Shown: piece after piece, positions 34,578 through 46,555 of the stretch
How the letters are laid out: each line of letters opens with the position of its first letter
Numbering within the stretch: the first letter of the stretch is position 1
From: Mesostigma viride
Lineage: Eukaryota > Streptophyta > Mesostigmatophyceae > Mesostigmatales > Mesostigmataceae
NCBI GenBank assembly: GCA_009746045.1
Contig: RPFO01000288.1
Location: 233,758-297,757 of the forward strand
DNA: 64,000 bases
Reading direction: 5' to 3'
The notes under the pieces: model-generated
Told to the model about the DNA's origin: nothing
The model's input: only the letters and a program-made list of their open reading frames with translations
Databases searched by the model: none
Translations under genes and position numbers: made by a program

Positions 34578-34734
34578 TTAATTAGCTTGGCATTAAGCCG
34601 TGATGCCAGATATCTCACGACTCACGTCGTGAAGCGCAACCTACTTTAGGCTATCTTGAATTATTCCTAATTCCGGCAAGAAGGGTCTTTCGCTACGTAG
34701 CTCAGGCTAGGTGTGTCTGGGCAGGGACGTAACA

Positions 34735-34768
34735 TGTTGCGTCCATTCAAAAGGGCCGGCACGCAACA
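34735..34768 (-). mobile_element. Remnant of older inverted LTR, right part (5' tip)
   Basis: TGTTGCGT...ACGCAACA. On the minus strand it is the first 34 bp of an LTR related to the Ty3 LTR. It continues across the Ty3 insertion at 7833-7755. Confidence 0.7.
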
Positions 34769-34950
34769 CTCTGTCTGCTGTGCTGTCCTCACCACGATCC
34801 CCGTCGGGTGATCCGTGTAGGTATGGAAGATGTCGTCTGGCGACCTCTCAGCACCCGCCTCGATCGACGTTATACCGAAAGGCCGGGCGCCGACACCGCT
34901 CTCGTACGTCGAGGAGTATGAGGTGTTGCGCTGGATTAGGACAAATTGCG

Positions 34951-36391
34951 GAAGGCATCAGAAGTGTCCTAAATGAAATGTTGAAAAACGTGTTTGGCCG
35001 AACCGGAGGCCTTGGGAAATATGGTTTAGAATGGGTTTCACCAAACAATTCTATTGGCAGCGGGAATTTACAGTAAAAGTGCCATGTTTCGGTACCAAAT
35101 GCTGTCAACGGCGTCACCACAAGAGCATTGTCGACGATGATGCGATATTACCAAGGTATTCGAAAACAAGAATGCATCTACAGTGTATCCTTGTGTCATC
35201 GAGCACTTACTCATGCGTGTGGTGTCGTCAATTCCGTTGCAGCGACCCTTACCGGCATCAAATTGTGCAATATAATCTGCAGGGCCTGGAATCCATGCAT
35301 CTCTGAATGATTCTCGACTAGATAATAAACATCCACCTGCAAAAGCAATGTTCTAAAATCACGCAGAGCATGCAGCGGCCCCTCAACGCGGCCTGCACCA
35401 TGCATAGGGCTGCGGATTCCTCGAAAGAAACAAGCAGCATAGAAGCGCCACAACCGGAACCTTCGTAAAATTGCCAGCTAGCCTTAGCCTTACATACCCA
35501 CGTGTTTCTTCGTCCTGTACCCACCGCCAGCGTTGAACTAAGTGTAAAGCATGCGATGTTCACCGCCAAATGCTTGCCTAGCTGCACCATGAATCGGCCA
35601 TTCACAAATGTATACGTACATATGGAACCTGCCATGGCAACGTGCTCATTTCATGCACAACCCGGCCAGATCTGGAAAATATTTTCCATAGCTCTTTGTA
35701 TCAAATTAACTTCTCGAAATATCACCTCTGGATATATCTGTAACATATTAATCCCCCGACAATAAGCTGGCCAGCCATAGCTCGTAGCTTGGCTTTTCTG
35801 AGCGTATCCGTAGGTAATTAACTTCGGGCGTGGCTGGCATGGCACCCCGGGCAGTGACGTGCACCAAGATACGCTGCTTACAGGGCGATTCCGCCGACCG
35901 CCAGGCGATTCCTAGCATTCAGCACTAATTTTCTTCCGGTGCCAAGATACGATGCTGAAATAAGATATGATGATGGGCTGAGATGTACCCACTAGTAGTT
36001 TACTTTGGTACCAATGGATTTACTACAAACTGTAACCGTAGAAGAATTTGTCTAGTATCGGCGAACGAAAATCTGGTGCCAGATACTCAGGCCATACCTT
36101 GTTTGGAATCGTCTAGCATCGCCTGGAATCGTCTAGCATCGCCTTCGGATGCCAAGATACGATGCCTAATCAGTCGAGCCAGTCCGTCAAACCTGGCCGG
36201 ATGCCAGAAGCGAAGACTTTGCATTGACTTCGGAATTTTGTTTATGCCAAGCGAAGCAACATTCCCGCCAGTACCCGCTTGAATTTAATTTGCAAGATGC
36301 CAGCGGATGTTGGCACCGCAATGCCGGCTCTGCGCGAGAGCTGACGATGGCGGATGGCAATGCCGGATTCTAGCGGCTGGATGCATGAGAA
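34951..36391. other. 5' non-coding part of the 4.2-kb element
   Basis: No gene seen. Near 35850-36170 the words CCAAGATACG(A/C)TGC and GGAATCGTCTAGCATCGCC recur three or two times. Confidence 0.4.
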
Positions 36392-38542
36392 ATGTCGGAA
36401 GTATCAACATTGTGTTATGCAGGAGATTCCTGTCGAAAGTGGGCGTTGGAAAAAGTTAAGGATGATGCCAAGAGAAACGACCTTTTGGGCGGTGCTAACC
36501 ACCCATGCCTCAAAAATTGCGGCAAGCAGGTGCATGGTCTCTGCACCGGAATGTTTCAAGAGCCGGATGCGGAAGAGGGAACGGTATGGACCTGCCCGGA
36601 TTGTGGTGGGCCAGGGCGCCGTTCGGCAGGACCAAACGATGAGGCCATGGCGGTAGACAACGAGCCCAACGGCCCCGACCCCGTAACCAACAAATTTTCA
36701 CCGCTTCCTCCCGACTTCTGGAAATACAAGCCGGTGACCGAGGCCGATTTGAACGGCTTGGCAGATCTTCATGACCTCAATGCCACCAAGCACGATGACG
36801 ATGACGACGATGACGAGGAGCTACCAAGCCCCGAATCCGCCGAGGACAAAGATCCAGATCCGCCAGGTGCAGAAGACGGCGGTGGTTCATCGGATCCAAA
36901 AGGCAGCATCCCACAAGAGGAAAGCCCGCCTCCACCCATCACGGATGGCCCTGCATCGCAAAAAACTTCATCCGAGGTCGACGAATGTTCACGGCAATTG
37001 TTCACGTCACCGGACAGCTCCAGCAAGGGCCCACACACGCCCTCGGCGGCACCATCGGCCAAACCCTCAATCCTCCCATCGCCAGAAGCATCGCCGCCAG
37101 CAAACCTGTCAGCATCAGCAGGTAAACGGGGGGATTTTGATGTCACTGGGCCGCTGCAGGGCGCAGTGTTCAAGGTGCCCGGCTGGAATGCCTTTGGGGT
37201 GGCAGTTGGTGAGGTCAAGACCCAGGAGGCGAAAGTGATGCTGGTGCTGCAAAGCGAGTACAGCTATGTAAAGACTCTCCAAAGTGCCTGCAGGAAGGGA
37301 GCACAGGCTGTCCATTTCCGGAATAGCGTCATCCTTGTGGTGACCGAGAACGGAGGGCCTGCACCATGGCCGATAGCGGGCATCGAGATGCAGCGGGGCT
37401 CTGTGCGCGGCATGTTGGACATGGCCTGCAACTCCAGCACAAAGCGGGCAGCCACATGGTTTGCACAATTCCAAGCAGAATTGCAGGACTTTATTCTTGG
37501 CAATTGTGCAGCAAAGCCTTGCATCCTTTCGGCAAATGATTTCCCACACAGCGGCTCAGTTGAAATCATCCACTCTGCAACGCCTGTGATGGCTGAGCGC
37601 TCGCGGGAGCTCCGGCCTCGGGCTGCATCGGCCTCAGATGGAGTCGCCTTGATGGAGGTGACAAACACCCACCAAGAACGGGGAGCAAAGCCAACCAAGA
37701 AAGCAGATCCCCCACCTGTGAAGCGGCCACGCAAGCAAGAGTGCGACCGCACACCGTCGCGACCACCGCTGCCACAACCACCACTGCCACAGCAGCAAGA
37801 TGTATCCTCAAAGCTACTGCAGCAAGTTGTGGACATGATGCAAAAACAGGCAGCGGACCATCAACAGCAGCTGCAGCAGATGCAACGGCAGATGCATCAG
37901 CTTGCATCAGCAAGAACAACGCAGATGGAACCAACACAAGCGCTGCCTGCATCAGCACCATCAGCACCAATGCCACCAGCATCCGTACCACTGGCACCGA
38001 CCGCACCGACCGCAGCGGCGCCACCGGGTTGGCAGGTGACATCAACAGGGTGGCAGCAGGCACCAGCACCGCCGGCACCGACCGCACCGCCCGCAGCGGC
38101 GCCACCGGGTTGGCAGCTGACATCAACAGGGTGGCAGCAGGCACCAGCACCGCCGGCACCGACTGCACTGCCCGCAGTGGCGCCACCGGGTTGGCAGGTG
38201 ACATCAACAGGGTGGCAGCAGGCACCAGCACCGCCGGCACCGACCGCACTGCCCGCAGTGGCGCCACCGGGTTGGCAGGTGACATCAACAGGGTGGCAGC
38301 AGGCACCAGCACCGCCGGCACCGACCGCACCGCCCGCAGCGGCGCCACCGGGTTGGCAGCTGACATCAACAGGGTGGCAGCAGGCAGTAGCCCCACCGGC
38401 ACCAACCGGGCCACCTGGTTGGCAGTGGACAGCTAGTGCGGGATGGCAGCAGGTTCCAACGCCGCCGGCACCGACCGCGCCACCGGGTTGGCAGCTGACA
38501 TCCGCTGGGTGGCAATGGATGTCAGGAAGGGCGGCGTGGTAG
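36392..38542 (+). CDS. PHD-like zinc-finger protein with Pro/Gln repeat tail
   Basis: 716 aa, intact. The N-terminus has cysteine/histidine pairs in PHD order: CYAGDSC, CLKNC, HGLC and CPDCGG (residues about 8-75). A linker with an Asp run and a Ser/Pro-rich region follow. A compact block at about 250-390 has no recognised family (FKVPGWNAFGVAVGEVK, SACRKGAQAVHFRNSVILVV, WFAQFQAELQDFIL). After a basic KRPRKQ patch comes a Gln/Met-rich helix and then about six 27-aa repeats of the type APPGWQVTSTGWQQAPAPPA. PHD fingers usually read histone H3 tails. Inference: a chromatin-targeting or accessory protein of the transposon; a domesticated transposase is possible but unsupported. The zinc finger resembles that at 61749-62132. 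Confidence 0.7.
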   Translation: MSEVSTLCYAGDSCRKWALEKVKDDAKRNDLLGGANHPCLKNCGKQVHGLCTGMFQEPDAEEGTVWTCPDCGGPGRRSAGPNDEAMAVDNEPNGPDPVTNKFSPLPPDFWKYKPVTEADLNGLADLHDLNATKHDDDDDDDEELPSPESAEDKDPDPPGAEDGGGSSDPKGSIPQEESPPPPITDGPASQKTSSEVDECSRQLFTSPDSSSKGPHTPSAAPSAKPSILPSPEASPPANLSASAGKRGDFDVTGPLQGAVFKVPGWNAFGVAVGEVKTQEAKVMLVLQSEYSYVKTLQSACRKGAQAVHFRNSVILVVTENGGPAPWPIAGIEMQRGSVRGMLDMACNSSTKRAATWFAQFQAELQDFILGNCAAKPCILSANDFPHSGSVEIIHSATPVMAERSRELRPRAASASDGVALMEVTNTHQERGAKPTKKADPPPVKRPRKQECDRTPSRPPLPQPPLPQQQDVSSKLLQQVVDMMQKQAADHQQQLQQMQRQMHQLASARTTQMEPTQALPASAPSAPMPPASVPLAPTAPTAAAPPGWQVTSTGWQQAPAPPAPTAPPAAAPPGWQLTSTGWQQAPAPPAPTALPAVAPPGWQVTSTGWQQAPAPPAPTALPAVAPPGWQVTSTGWQQAPAPPAPTAPPAAAPPGWQLTSTGWQQAVAPPAPTGPPGWQWTASAGWQQVPTPPAPTAPPGWQLTSAGWQWMSGRAAW
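38000..38500 (+). repeat. 81-bp tandem repeat in PHD-protein gene
   Basis: About six units of 81 bp (27 codons), some identical, encoding the Pro/Trp/Gln repeat. The high identity indicates recent expansion or homogenisation. Confidence 0.9.
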
Positions 38543-39124
38543 TATGAACCCCTATATTGGCACTGGCACCATCAATTCAGTGTGAATTAGGCAGCACATC
38601 AGCCCAGCATGCCGCAATTCCGTATCTCCACCCATCGCTGATGGCCTACGCCATTCAAGGAACCAGGCATCAGTCAAGTTTATAACTACCCTTGGCGTGC
38701 ACTATGCAAGCTAGCGATGATTGCCTTTGTGATGACAATGTGATGCCTTGTAACGACTTGGAGTAACATGTAGATCATGATAATTGTGTTAATGAATTGA
38801 AAATGGCAGAATCAGTTGCGAGACATTATGAGTATAATTGCCAATATAAAATCTGCATTTGATTATGGTCACTGTGTGCAGTCATGATGAGTCAGTGACA
38901 TGACGTATTGCCCATGGTGACTTAGAACTGTGGAAGAATCTCTCATGCAATATATGCACCATGCCACAAAGAGCTGGAATCACGTACGTCCATGTTCGTT
39001 TTCCAGTTAGACAAGTGTGAGATCGAGAAAAATAGCAAGAATCAATGTCAGCCACATATAATCCCATAAAAGGGACCCAAATTAACTTATTTTCTTGAGT
39101 TGGCATCAAAAGTGTCCTAAATTT
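38543..39124. other. 3' non-coding part of the 4.2-kb element
   Basis: AT-richer sequence with no gene; leads into the right TIR. Confidence 0.5.
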
Positions 39125-39408
39125 CGCAATTTGTCCTAATCCAGCGCAACACCTCTATCCAAGAACGTGTAGATTCCAGGTGGGTTGGCATGGTGATTAC
39201 GAACCTATCTGCCTGCCCCCTTGCTTCCTGTAGCATGCAGCACGGCAACTAAGTTCTCAACAGTTCGCCAAAACGCCTCAGCCGATGCCCATGGATTGAT
39301 CTCCTCACGTCTCCTCGCTTCCCGGATTTCGTCAGTCTCTGGAATTCCCTCGCCCAAGTTACACCGCCGTAGCCACCCAGTGGTTGAAAAGGCGCGTGCT
39401 CCCCAGCG

Positions 39409-40404
39409 CTATAGCCATGATGATCTGGCTACCTCCCTAGCAAGGTCAAGGCTTGCTGGCGTAATGTGACCACCCTGATACGCCACCTCAACGCCGTTGG
39501 CTGTGTTAGCAAACGCGTCGCATAGCCGCACCAGTTCTTCAATTGATGGCCACCCGCCCAGCTTCCCCTGGCAAGCTGGTGACGCGAGCCCTTTGTACCA
39601 CACATAGGCAGCGTTTCCGGCCATGAACACACCGCCGGCGTCGGACTTGGTGTTGTCTGTGGCCCCGTTGCCGAGGGTGATGGCCTTGTCCTCGACGCGG
39701 AGGTTGGTCTCGGTGGTGGTGATGCTGTTGAGCGGGCCATCCACCTGCAGCTCGCCGGCGATCTTGACGATGCCGGACGTGGAGGTTACTAAGCTGCAGG
39801 TCGCCGGCCGAGGTGGTGATCTTGCCACTGCAACCGGCGGTGGAGGTGAGCACGAGGTCCTTCTTGAGGTCCGGTCGACGGACGGAGACGGCGGCGTCCA
39901 GGGAGATGACATTGTTTACGGTGGAGAGGGCGCTGTCCATGAAGGTGACATCCTCGACGGACACGGTCCCGGCGGTGAACGTGAGCGACAGGCTGTTGGC
40001 CGGACGTGCTGACGGTGTTGTCGGTGACCTTGACGTTCTCCAGGATGACCAACTTGGTGGCGCCGGCGGTGAGCGAGAGGTCGGTGTCCGCGGACACGGT
40101 GAGGGCGGAATCGGTGAAGATGGCGTTCTCTATACCTGCACGGTTCCGGCGGTAGATGCCAGCGTGAGGGCACCAGAAGAGGTGCTGATGGCATTATCGG
40201 TGATCGTGACGTTCTCGAGGACGACAGATGAGGTGGCACCGGCGGTGAGGGAGATGTTGGCCAGCATCCGAGGAGGCGGTGAGAGCGGTCCGCCGTCGGT
40301 GAAGATGACGTTCTCCACTTGCACGGTGCCGTCGGCGGACGCCAGCGTAAGGGCCCCGGAGGAGGTGTTGACCGGGCGCCGTCGGTGAAGGTGACATTCT
40401 CGAC
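39409..40404 (-). pseudogene. Beta-helix-repeat surface-type gene, 3' part, frameshifted
   Basis: Minus-strand repeats of about 40 residues with the pattern SLTAGATSSVVLENVTITDN and ALTLASTAGTVQVENVIFTD, typical of right-handed beta-helix/adhesin-like proteins. They are spread over three frames by at least four shifts (near 40370, 40130, 40010 and 39790). The C-terminal part (39409-39790) reads SGIVKIAGELQVDGPLNSIT, then LRVEDKAITLGNGATD. This style is seen in tail-fibre or capsid-associated proteins of some viruses and in surface proteins. The remaining tail, to the stop at 39409, is unrecognised. The 8.1-kb LTR element interrupts the gene at 40404/48508. Confidence 0.6.
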
Positions 40405-41183
40405 TGTAACAAGCAAAAATGACTTTGTTGTTACATCCTTTGTTTTGTGAATGTTTGGCTTTTATTTGAGGACTTTTGGATCAGTATTGAGAAAGTTATG
40501 AGGTTTCTAAGACGACGGTACTTGGAGCTGATACTTTGTCAACCAACTGATAGGAACCCTCATTGGTCGTGGCCTGATCCACGTAGGGTTGTAGTTTGTT
40601 GGCTGATACTACTGATAGGAGCCCTCATTGGTCGTGGCCTGATCCACGTGGGGTTGTAGTTTGTTAGTTGGTACTATTGAGTCTTAAATGCTCCTTTGGG
40701 ACTTCAGTGCTTACGACAGATTTAGGATCTCATGGAAAGATTCTGCCAGGCTGTGTGTGGTGTTGTTCTGTTCTGTGTGACTAGGATGGATACGAAGATC
40801 TTGTATAGAATCCCATGGTTCTGATTGGTTCTCTTCAGGCTAAGGTTGGAGCAAGTTCGACAAGCACGTCGATATCAAGGACGTGGGGTCGCCATTGTTG
40901 CTACGTTGGTTTTGATTCACCATGGTATAATAAAGCTTGTCTTTGTTGTCCATCCATAAGAGCCCCTTGGCTATAGACGTCCTTCAGTTCCACAGAGGTC
41001 GTCTATACACGAGCTTGTCTTTGTGTCTACAAGGGGTTGTGATTCCCTAAATCACGTGCTGTGGAATTTCCATCTCAACGTTGCTCGGATACTTGAAGTT
41101 CTGCGACTCAGGAAAGCAACCCAGGTAAAAGATCTTTCATATTGGACTGTGGATGATGTTGATGATCATTTTTAGTCGTTACA
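40405..41183 (+). repeat. 5' LTR of 8.1-kb element
   Basis: Starts TGTAACAAGC and ends GTCGTTACA. The first 31 bp form a hairpin (TGTAACAA pairs with TTGTTACA), the same design as the Ty3 LTR. It contains an internal tandem copy of a GTCGTGGCCTGATCCACGT segment (about 40567 and 40630). Confidence 0.95.
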
Positions 41184-41410
41184 TTGGTATCGGGGATCTC
41201 TACTTTGGTGTTTCTCTTGAAGTCGCAACCTTCCGGGTAGTACAACGTTGATCAGATGTCTGTCATCCGAGAAGATTCATAGAGTTGCGGAAAACTTACG
41301 GTGTTACAGACTGAGACACATCCTGATGTGACTGTCTTGCTCTGTAACACTAGAAGTCAGCCGTAACCGTTGTCTCTACTAGGCAGACGATCGCGACTCC
41401 ATGTGGAAGT

Positions 41411-41641
41411 ATGAGTAGTTCGAAGACACAATCACCTTTACCCCCTACTAATCAAGGTTTGGGAGATCCGTCATCATCTCTGGAACCCATTGCTAGGGAA
41501 GGTGCTGAGACAACTACTCATACTCCACGGCGTCAACTTAATTTCAATCGTACTTCTATGACTGAAGTGAGGCGGGTTACACAATCACCTTCATCCCTAC
41601 GGAACCAGGTGTGGGCGACCTTCTCCTTCACCTCTCCCTAG
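41411..41641 (+). CDS. Short gag-like N-terminal ORF
   Basis: 76 codons, MSSSKTQSPLPPTNQGL, Ser/Thr/Pro-rich, positioned like the start of gag. No capsid domain follows in frame. Tentative. Confidence 0.35.
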   Translation: MSSSKTQSPLPPTNQGLGDPSSSLEPIAREGAETTTHTPRRQLNFNRTSMTEVRRVTQSPSSLRNQVWATFSFTSP

Positions 41642-44600
41642 AAAAGGGTGTTGCATAAGCCATTATTAACGCACCACTAAGTCACCGTCCCTTTCTTTAA
41701 ATTCGTGCAATATTTCATTGACAAGCGTCCTTACTTACGGGCTTTCGGCTGGCTGGCCGCATCGTGCTGAAGTCCGACCACCGCCCTGTCTGTCGTGGCT
41801 GCTGACGCCGCAGTCTCTGCCTAGCTCCAAACATCTTTATATATCGGCATTACGCAAGTGTTGCTACGTTTCGAGCAGGGCATGCGGAGTGTTGGGCCAG
41901 TAGCTCAGCAGGTCCGGCTCCAGAATCCTGCTAGGAGCTGTCTTTTTTCCCTGCAGGCTCTGTTTTCGGCCAGGCTGACATGGCGCTACGGGTTATGGCT
42001 GAGCCGACGCACTGTTGCTGCCGACGGCACCTATCACCCGGTTTCCGGGTTGCGGCTGCACGCACGACCACCACCGCGACCGCCTGACGACGTCGCCGTC
42101 TAAGGTTGTTTTTTTTCCCGGTGCTGCTTTTCTTTGACGACATTTTTACGGTGTGGCTCAGGTTACACCTCGTGTCTTTTGAGGGTGGCTCCGGATGAGC
42201 GGACAGTAGGGATTCATGGCTGCCTTTTTACGCAAGGTTCCTTTTGCACTCACTTGACAATCTTTCAGGATCCTTTTCTTCGGTGCATGGGCAGCCTACC
42301 CTTGCTGTTTAAGGACTGTGGCACGTCCTTAATTCACGCGTCGCCAAACATTTGTTTCAGTTGTGGGGGAAACTCTTCCTTTTCTTGTTGAGCATCATGA
42401 CAGTGGAGGCGTTCTAGGTTGAGCTTTGGTTCCTCCCACGTGTATGGTGGTTTGGTTTTGGTGGGGAGGAGAACAACGGCATTTGTGTTGTTCCCACTAT
42501 CATCATGGTACTATGGGTAGGGCGAGCTCCCTAGGAGTTGTCCAGATTGGTGGCAGCTACGTCTGGTTACCCTGAGCAATTTTTTGCGGGGGAGTGGACA
42601 TCCTGGATGTCTGCAATGTAATTTCCAGACGGCATCACACATGCCAGGGCAGAACAACAGCATTTACGGGGTTTCCACTATCATACTTGGACAGCTGTGT
42701 CTAGTTACCCTGAGAAAATTTCTGCGGGGGAGTGGATATCCCAGGTCTGCCAAAGGGTGCCAGATGCTATCATGGAGGCATATGGCATGGTAGATGCCAC
42801 CACATCAGGGGACATCGGGATACCTGCAGTGGGTTGTCCCCTAGAGGGTATCACACGTGCACCCATGAGTTGCCAGGTGTCTCTTGCATGGGTTGCCCAC
42901 TTGCTAGACGGTGTCCTTTGACACATGTTCCCAGAGGGGGTGGACCACTTGCTTGACAATGTCCCTTTACAAGTGGGGTGTGGGTCACTTGCCAGTTGGG
43001 GCCCTTACCTGCGCCAGACCATTGTGACCACGCATTTACTTCTCCCAGGACAGGATGGTTACCACTGCTTGTTGGCAGATGGTCCCTGTTGGGCCTAGGA
43101 GGTGCACTAGGACAGCAAGTATGGACACCAGGGCTGCTGTCATAGTTCTTATCTGTGAATATATCTGATATAGTTCTCAGATCAGAATTTTTGACACTGG
43201 TCAAGGCGTTTTTAGGCCCATTTTTTCGATTTTTGGGCAATTCTGCTGGCTGTTGGACAACCTCAGGCCCTTGTGTTCCTCCGGCTTAGGAGTTCTGGCT
43301 ACCTGGCACTTGGTAGTAGCCCTGTTCGAGTCTGCTATCTTAATAGGTTGGCAGTCTGTGGCTTGCCTACTAGGCAGTTTTCTGAGTGCCATAGTGAAGA
43401 GTGCTGGCTCCTTCCTGCAGCCTGATTGACGTTTAGTCCGGGCAGTTGACAGCATGTGGTCCTTCTTCCAAGCAGCTTCTGGAGCCAGGCTCATTGGTGT
43501 CCGTCCCAGGCCTCCATAAAGCAGCTTAGTCACTTCCCCATAGCGTGATCGGCGCAAGCAGCTAGTCTTGGTTGTACAGTCAGGCAACAGCTGTGTTGGA
43601 TACCCACATGTGGGGGTGGTCCAACGCTGATTGGGCGTGGTGGCAGTAGCCTCTTGGGGGCTTGAGGCCAGTGGGGGATTGGAAACATGTCTATGGCGGG
43701 CATGGTGCATGGAGGCTACGTTGGAGAGTACCCTGGTAGTGGACTAGTGCTGTTGGTGGCAACTGCAAGCACTCATGGTGACGAGTGCCAGCACTCCTGG
43801 TGGCGACTACCAGCACTCATGGTGGGGCCTGAGAGCACTCGTGGTGGCGACTGCAAGCACTGCATGGTGGCCGCTGGCGACTCTGGTGACTTGGGGACGC
43901 CCAAGTGACGAGTATCTGTAATGCTGGTGCCTGCTCCTGACGCAGTGCTGGGTCCTGCCTGCTGGTGGACATCAAGCCAGCCTTGTGCAGATGAGTAACC
44001 TCCTACCCTTGCTTTGCCCTGCTATGGACTTATTCTTGCTTGCATGGTGCCAGGATGGCTTGTTGTCTTGATAGTACACCATCCGCCCTTGAGCTGATTG
44101 CTTGCACAGCATGATGGTTGTATGAATGGGACTGCTTGCACGGGGGGTCTGGCATCATGTTTGCGTGGGTAGGATGTCCTTGTTGGTTGGATGATGGGCG
44201 GGATCAACGGAGCTACAACTGTGGGGCAGGCTGGAATCTTTGGCATGACAGTGATGACAATGATGCCCACTCCGTTGACTCTTAATTGAGGAGTTGGACT
44301 ACTTGGTGCTGGGCGGGGGCTCACATGAGCTTAGAGGTGTGGGTTAGTTGGGGGACCCATTCAGCCCTCTACCACCCTTACAACCTGCCTCATGTGCATC
44401 AGTATCCGTGGTACACTGACATTAATACCATTTGGCAGTCTACGTGGTCCACGGACATGGATACTACTTTCCATGCTTTGACTAGGGGGACATGGTTCAG
44501 TCTACTTGCTAGGGCCCTGCCAAGCTGAGGGTGTATCTGTTTGATGACTGATGGCCTCATCCAGCATACCCTTACGCTGCCCTACTTGTGCAACCTTGTC

Positions 44601-46555
44601 TTGGGCTCCTTCGATCCTAATGCCCACATTACCTTGCATGGTAGTGCCACCTGGATGGATGCGGGGAGTGATTTTTGTTGCTGGGGCCCTGCCAAGCTTG
44701 GGCACATCAGTTGGCTGATTGGTGATTGCTTTCAGTCTGCTCTCAAGCTGCCTTGTATGCAACTCTGTCTTGGATGCTGTAGTTCCCACCCCATCTTTAG
44801 TCATGAGGTGCATAGGACGTCTTAATAGAGCGACCCTGCAGGCCACCAGTGGTTTAGTGGGCTGAGAGACTTGCCTCCCCCACCCTTCTCTGGTTGGCTG
44901 GGCCTCTGTCTTCATGCGTATCCCATGGCGTTTGTTCCTGCTAGGTCATGCTGTCAATCTTGGGAAGCTGATACCAGGATTATTACAGCTTATTCTACGC
45001 AGAGGGGTGGAATTATTAGGCATGCTGGTAGTCTCCAGTTTACCAGTTATGCTGAGGGGGATTTGTGTGGGGAGCAGGGCGTGCAGGGGATTGGGCTGCA
45101 CCTAGCCCTTGCATGGGGGTAGCGTGTGCTACGATTTACAAGTTGGGGCATACCGTTCATAATGCTGGTGAGGCATTACTGATCTTCTGCTATCCCTCTC
45201 AAGGCTGTGGATGGTTTTCCCAGGCATCTTATGGAGAAATAGTGTGCCTTGTGATTATCATAGGCCACTGGCTATGGGTTTGAGTGTACTAGCTACTAAG
45301 GAGATGTGGCTTTACCTCACTCTCACTCCTTTGGTGCGACTGGAGGGGGGGAATTTTGTTCTGGTGGGGAGGAGATCTGTGAGGATCATAGCGTGGATTC
45401 ACCCTGGGATTTCAGTTCATCCTGTCGGGCTCACCTCATAGATCCCTGACTATGTGGTATCCTGGTTTCGCTGGCCATCGGTGGGCTATTTTGGCTGTGC
45501 TTTGTGGCACCTCCCCAACCTGCTGGCGGGTACCCACTGGTGACAACCCTGTCCACGGCCTCTCTTCATCATGGGTGTACTTCTGAGATACCCTTGATCT
45601 TCCTGAGGCGACCCTGTTGGCGACGTCTTCCTGCTGGATTGCTCCTGCCTCTTGGTGACTGCACTTCCACCTGGGGCGCTGTTGACGTTTCCTCGTTCCA
45701 GTTTGCGTGGACTGACGGGTGTCAGCAGGCCTTGGACTTGCTGCAGCAGAAGCTCACGCCAGCCCCTGTGTTAGGATTGAGCATTCTTGGAATCCACCCA
45801 GCCTGCTATGACCTGTTGGTGATCTGAGGGAGGTCCCCAGTTGGGATGGATTGGGGATTTATTATGGCTCGGTTACCTGCCACTCTGTTGTGGTGATACA
45901 GCATCTGTCCCTGACTACCTCTTCCCTTGAGAAGGGCTGGAATCTTTGGGTGTGCTGTGGTGACTAGCTTTGATGAGCCTTGGACCCTGGCAGCCCAGTT
46001 AGTTTTGTGGGGTTCGCTGTATAGAGGGTTAGCCTTGCTACATGACACTCTGCTTCCTGCCCTGATCAAGCAGTGAGAGTTGTCAGTATTTCGTGGCATG
46101 GATCCCTGTGGATGACCCGTTATCCCTGGGAATGTCAGGCTTGTCTTTCACCCGTGGACTCTAGCTGAGGGAGGGTGGTGTCCCAGAACATGGAGTGGCC
46201 TCGCCTTGTTTGGCTTAGGTGCCTTGATCCTGTTTACTCCTTCTTGGATTCATGTGGACTCATTGAATCCGACGGGGATCTGAGTTGAGTGGGATGGACT
46301 CTGGTGGGAGTTTGGTTGGACTAAGCTGAGATGACATCCAGATTTTGGTGACCAGTTTCTGAGGATGGTTGAGGGGATCTGAGCTTGGATGGCACATGGA
46401 GAGTGACTTCTGTGTTGTACCCTCGACATATGGAGTGGTTCACCTAGGGCTTGATTCCTGGTATGATTAAGACACGTGGGTCATGTTCTGCATGCACGTC
46501 TTCGTGTACCAGACCAATAGTATATACCTGGAGGTTTCTACCTTGGTGCTGCTGA
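41642..46555. other. Degraded interior of 8.1-kb element
   Basis: Long TG-rich stretch with scattered short ORFs. A duplicated word, GGTTACCCTGAGCAATTTTT vs AGTTACCCTGAGAAAATTTC, occurs at 42568 and 42702. At about 45695-45815 (plus) the reading FAWTDGCQQALDLLQQKLTP, then APVLGL, matches the RT-RNase H junction of Ty3/gypsy pol, showing the element's gypsy ancestry. No other pol motif is seen. Confidence 0.55.

Larger units (their letters stand above)
7834..34734 (+). mobile_element. Young Ty3/gypsy chromovirus with two nested insertions
   Basis: Bounded by 584-bp LTRs (5' LTR 7834-8417; 3' LTR 32146-34734 once the nested 2-kb element is discounted) and a 5-bp target duplication TGTTG (7829-7833 and 34735-34739). 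The order is LTR, PBS, viroplasmin-like ORF, gag, protease, RT, RNase H, integrase, chromodomain, unknown 3' ORF, polypurine tract, LTR. That order (RT before integrase, chromodomain at the end) is Ty3/gypsy chromovirus. A CACTA-like element (9682-22998) splits gag and a TTAA-flanked element (32577-34577) splits the 3' LTR. Without them the element is about 11.6 kb, which is long for a chromovirus. I count about three differences between the LTRs, implying recent insertion. Confidence 0.93.
32146..34734 (+). repeat. 3' LTR of Ty3 element, interrupted
   Basis: Same 584-bp LTR as 7834-8417 once 32577-34581 is removed. Differences seen: A/C near the GCCAGT-ACTGAG motif, G/C in GGCCC-GATCC and T/C in CCTA-GTGG. 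Confidence 0.95.
34920..39155 (+). mobile_element. 4.2-kb TIR element carrying a PHD-like protein gene
   Basis: Perfect 31-bp terminal inverted repeats: 34920-34950, starting GAGGTGTTGCGCTGGATTAG, and the exact complement at 39125-39155. They are flanked by a 3-bp duplication TAT (34917-34919 and 39156-39158). The word AAGTGTCCTAAAT occurs just inside both ends (about 34971 and 39110). The only substantial gene inside is the 716-codon ORF at 36392-38542. A 3-bp duplication is known for PIF/Harbinger-like and CACTA groups, but the ends match neither in an obvious way and no DDE transposase is recognisable. Confidence 0.8.

Noticed and set aside
42851-43710. Minus-strand ORFs of 129 and 169 codons in the 8.1-kb element
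   Set aside because: No family motifs, and opposite to the element's coding direction; treated as chance frames.
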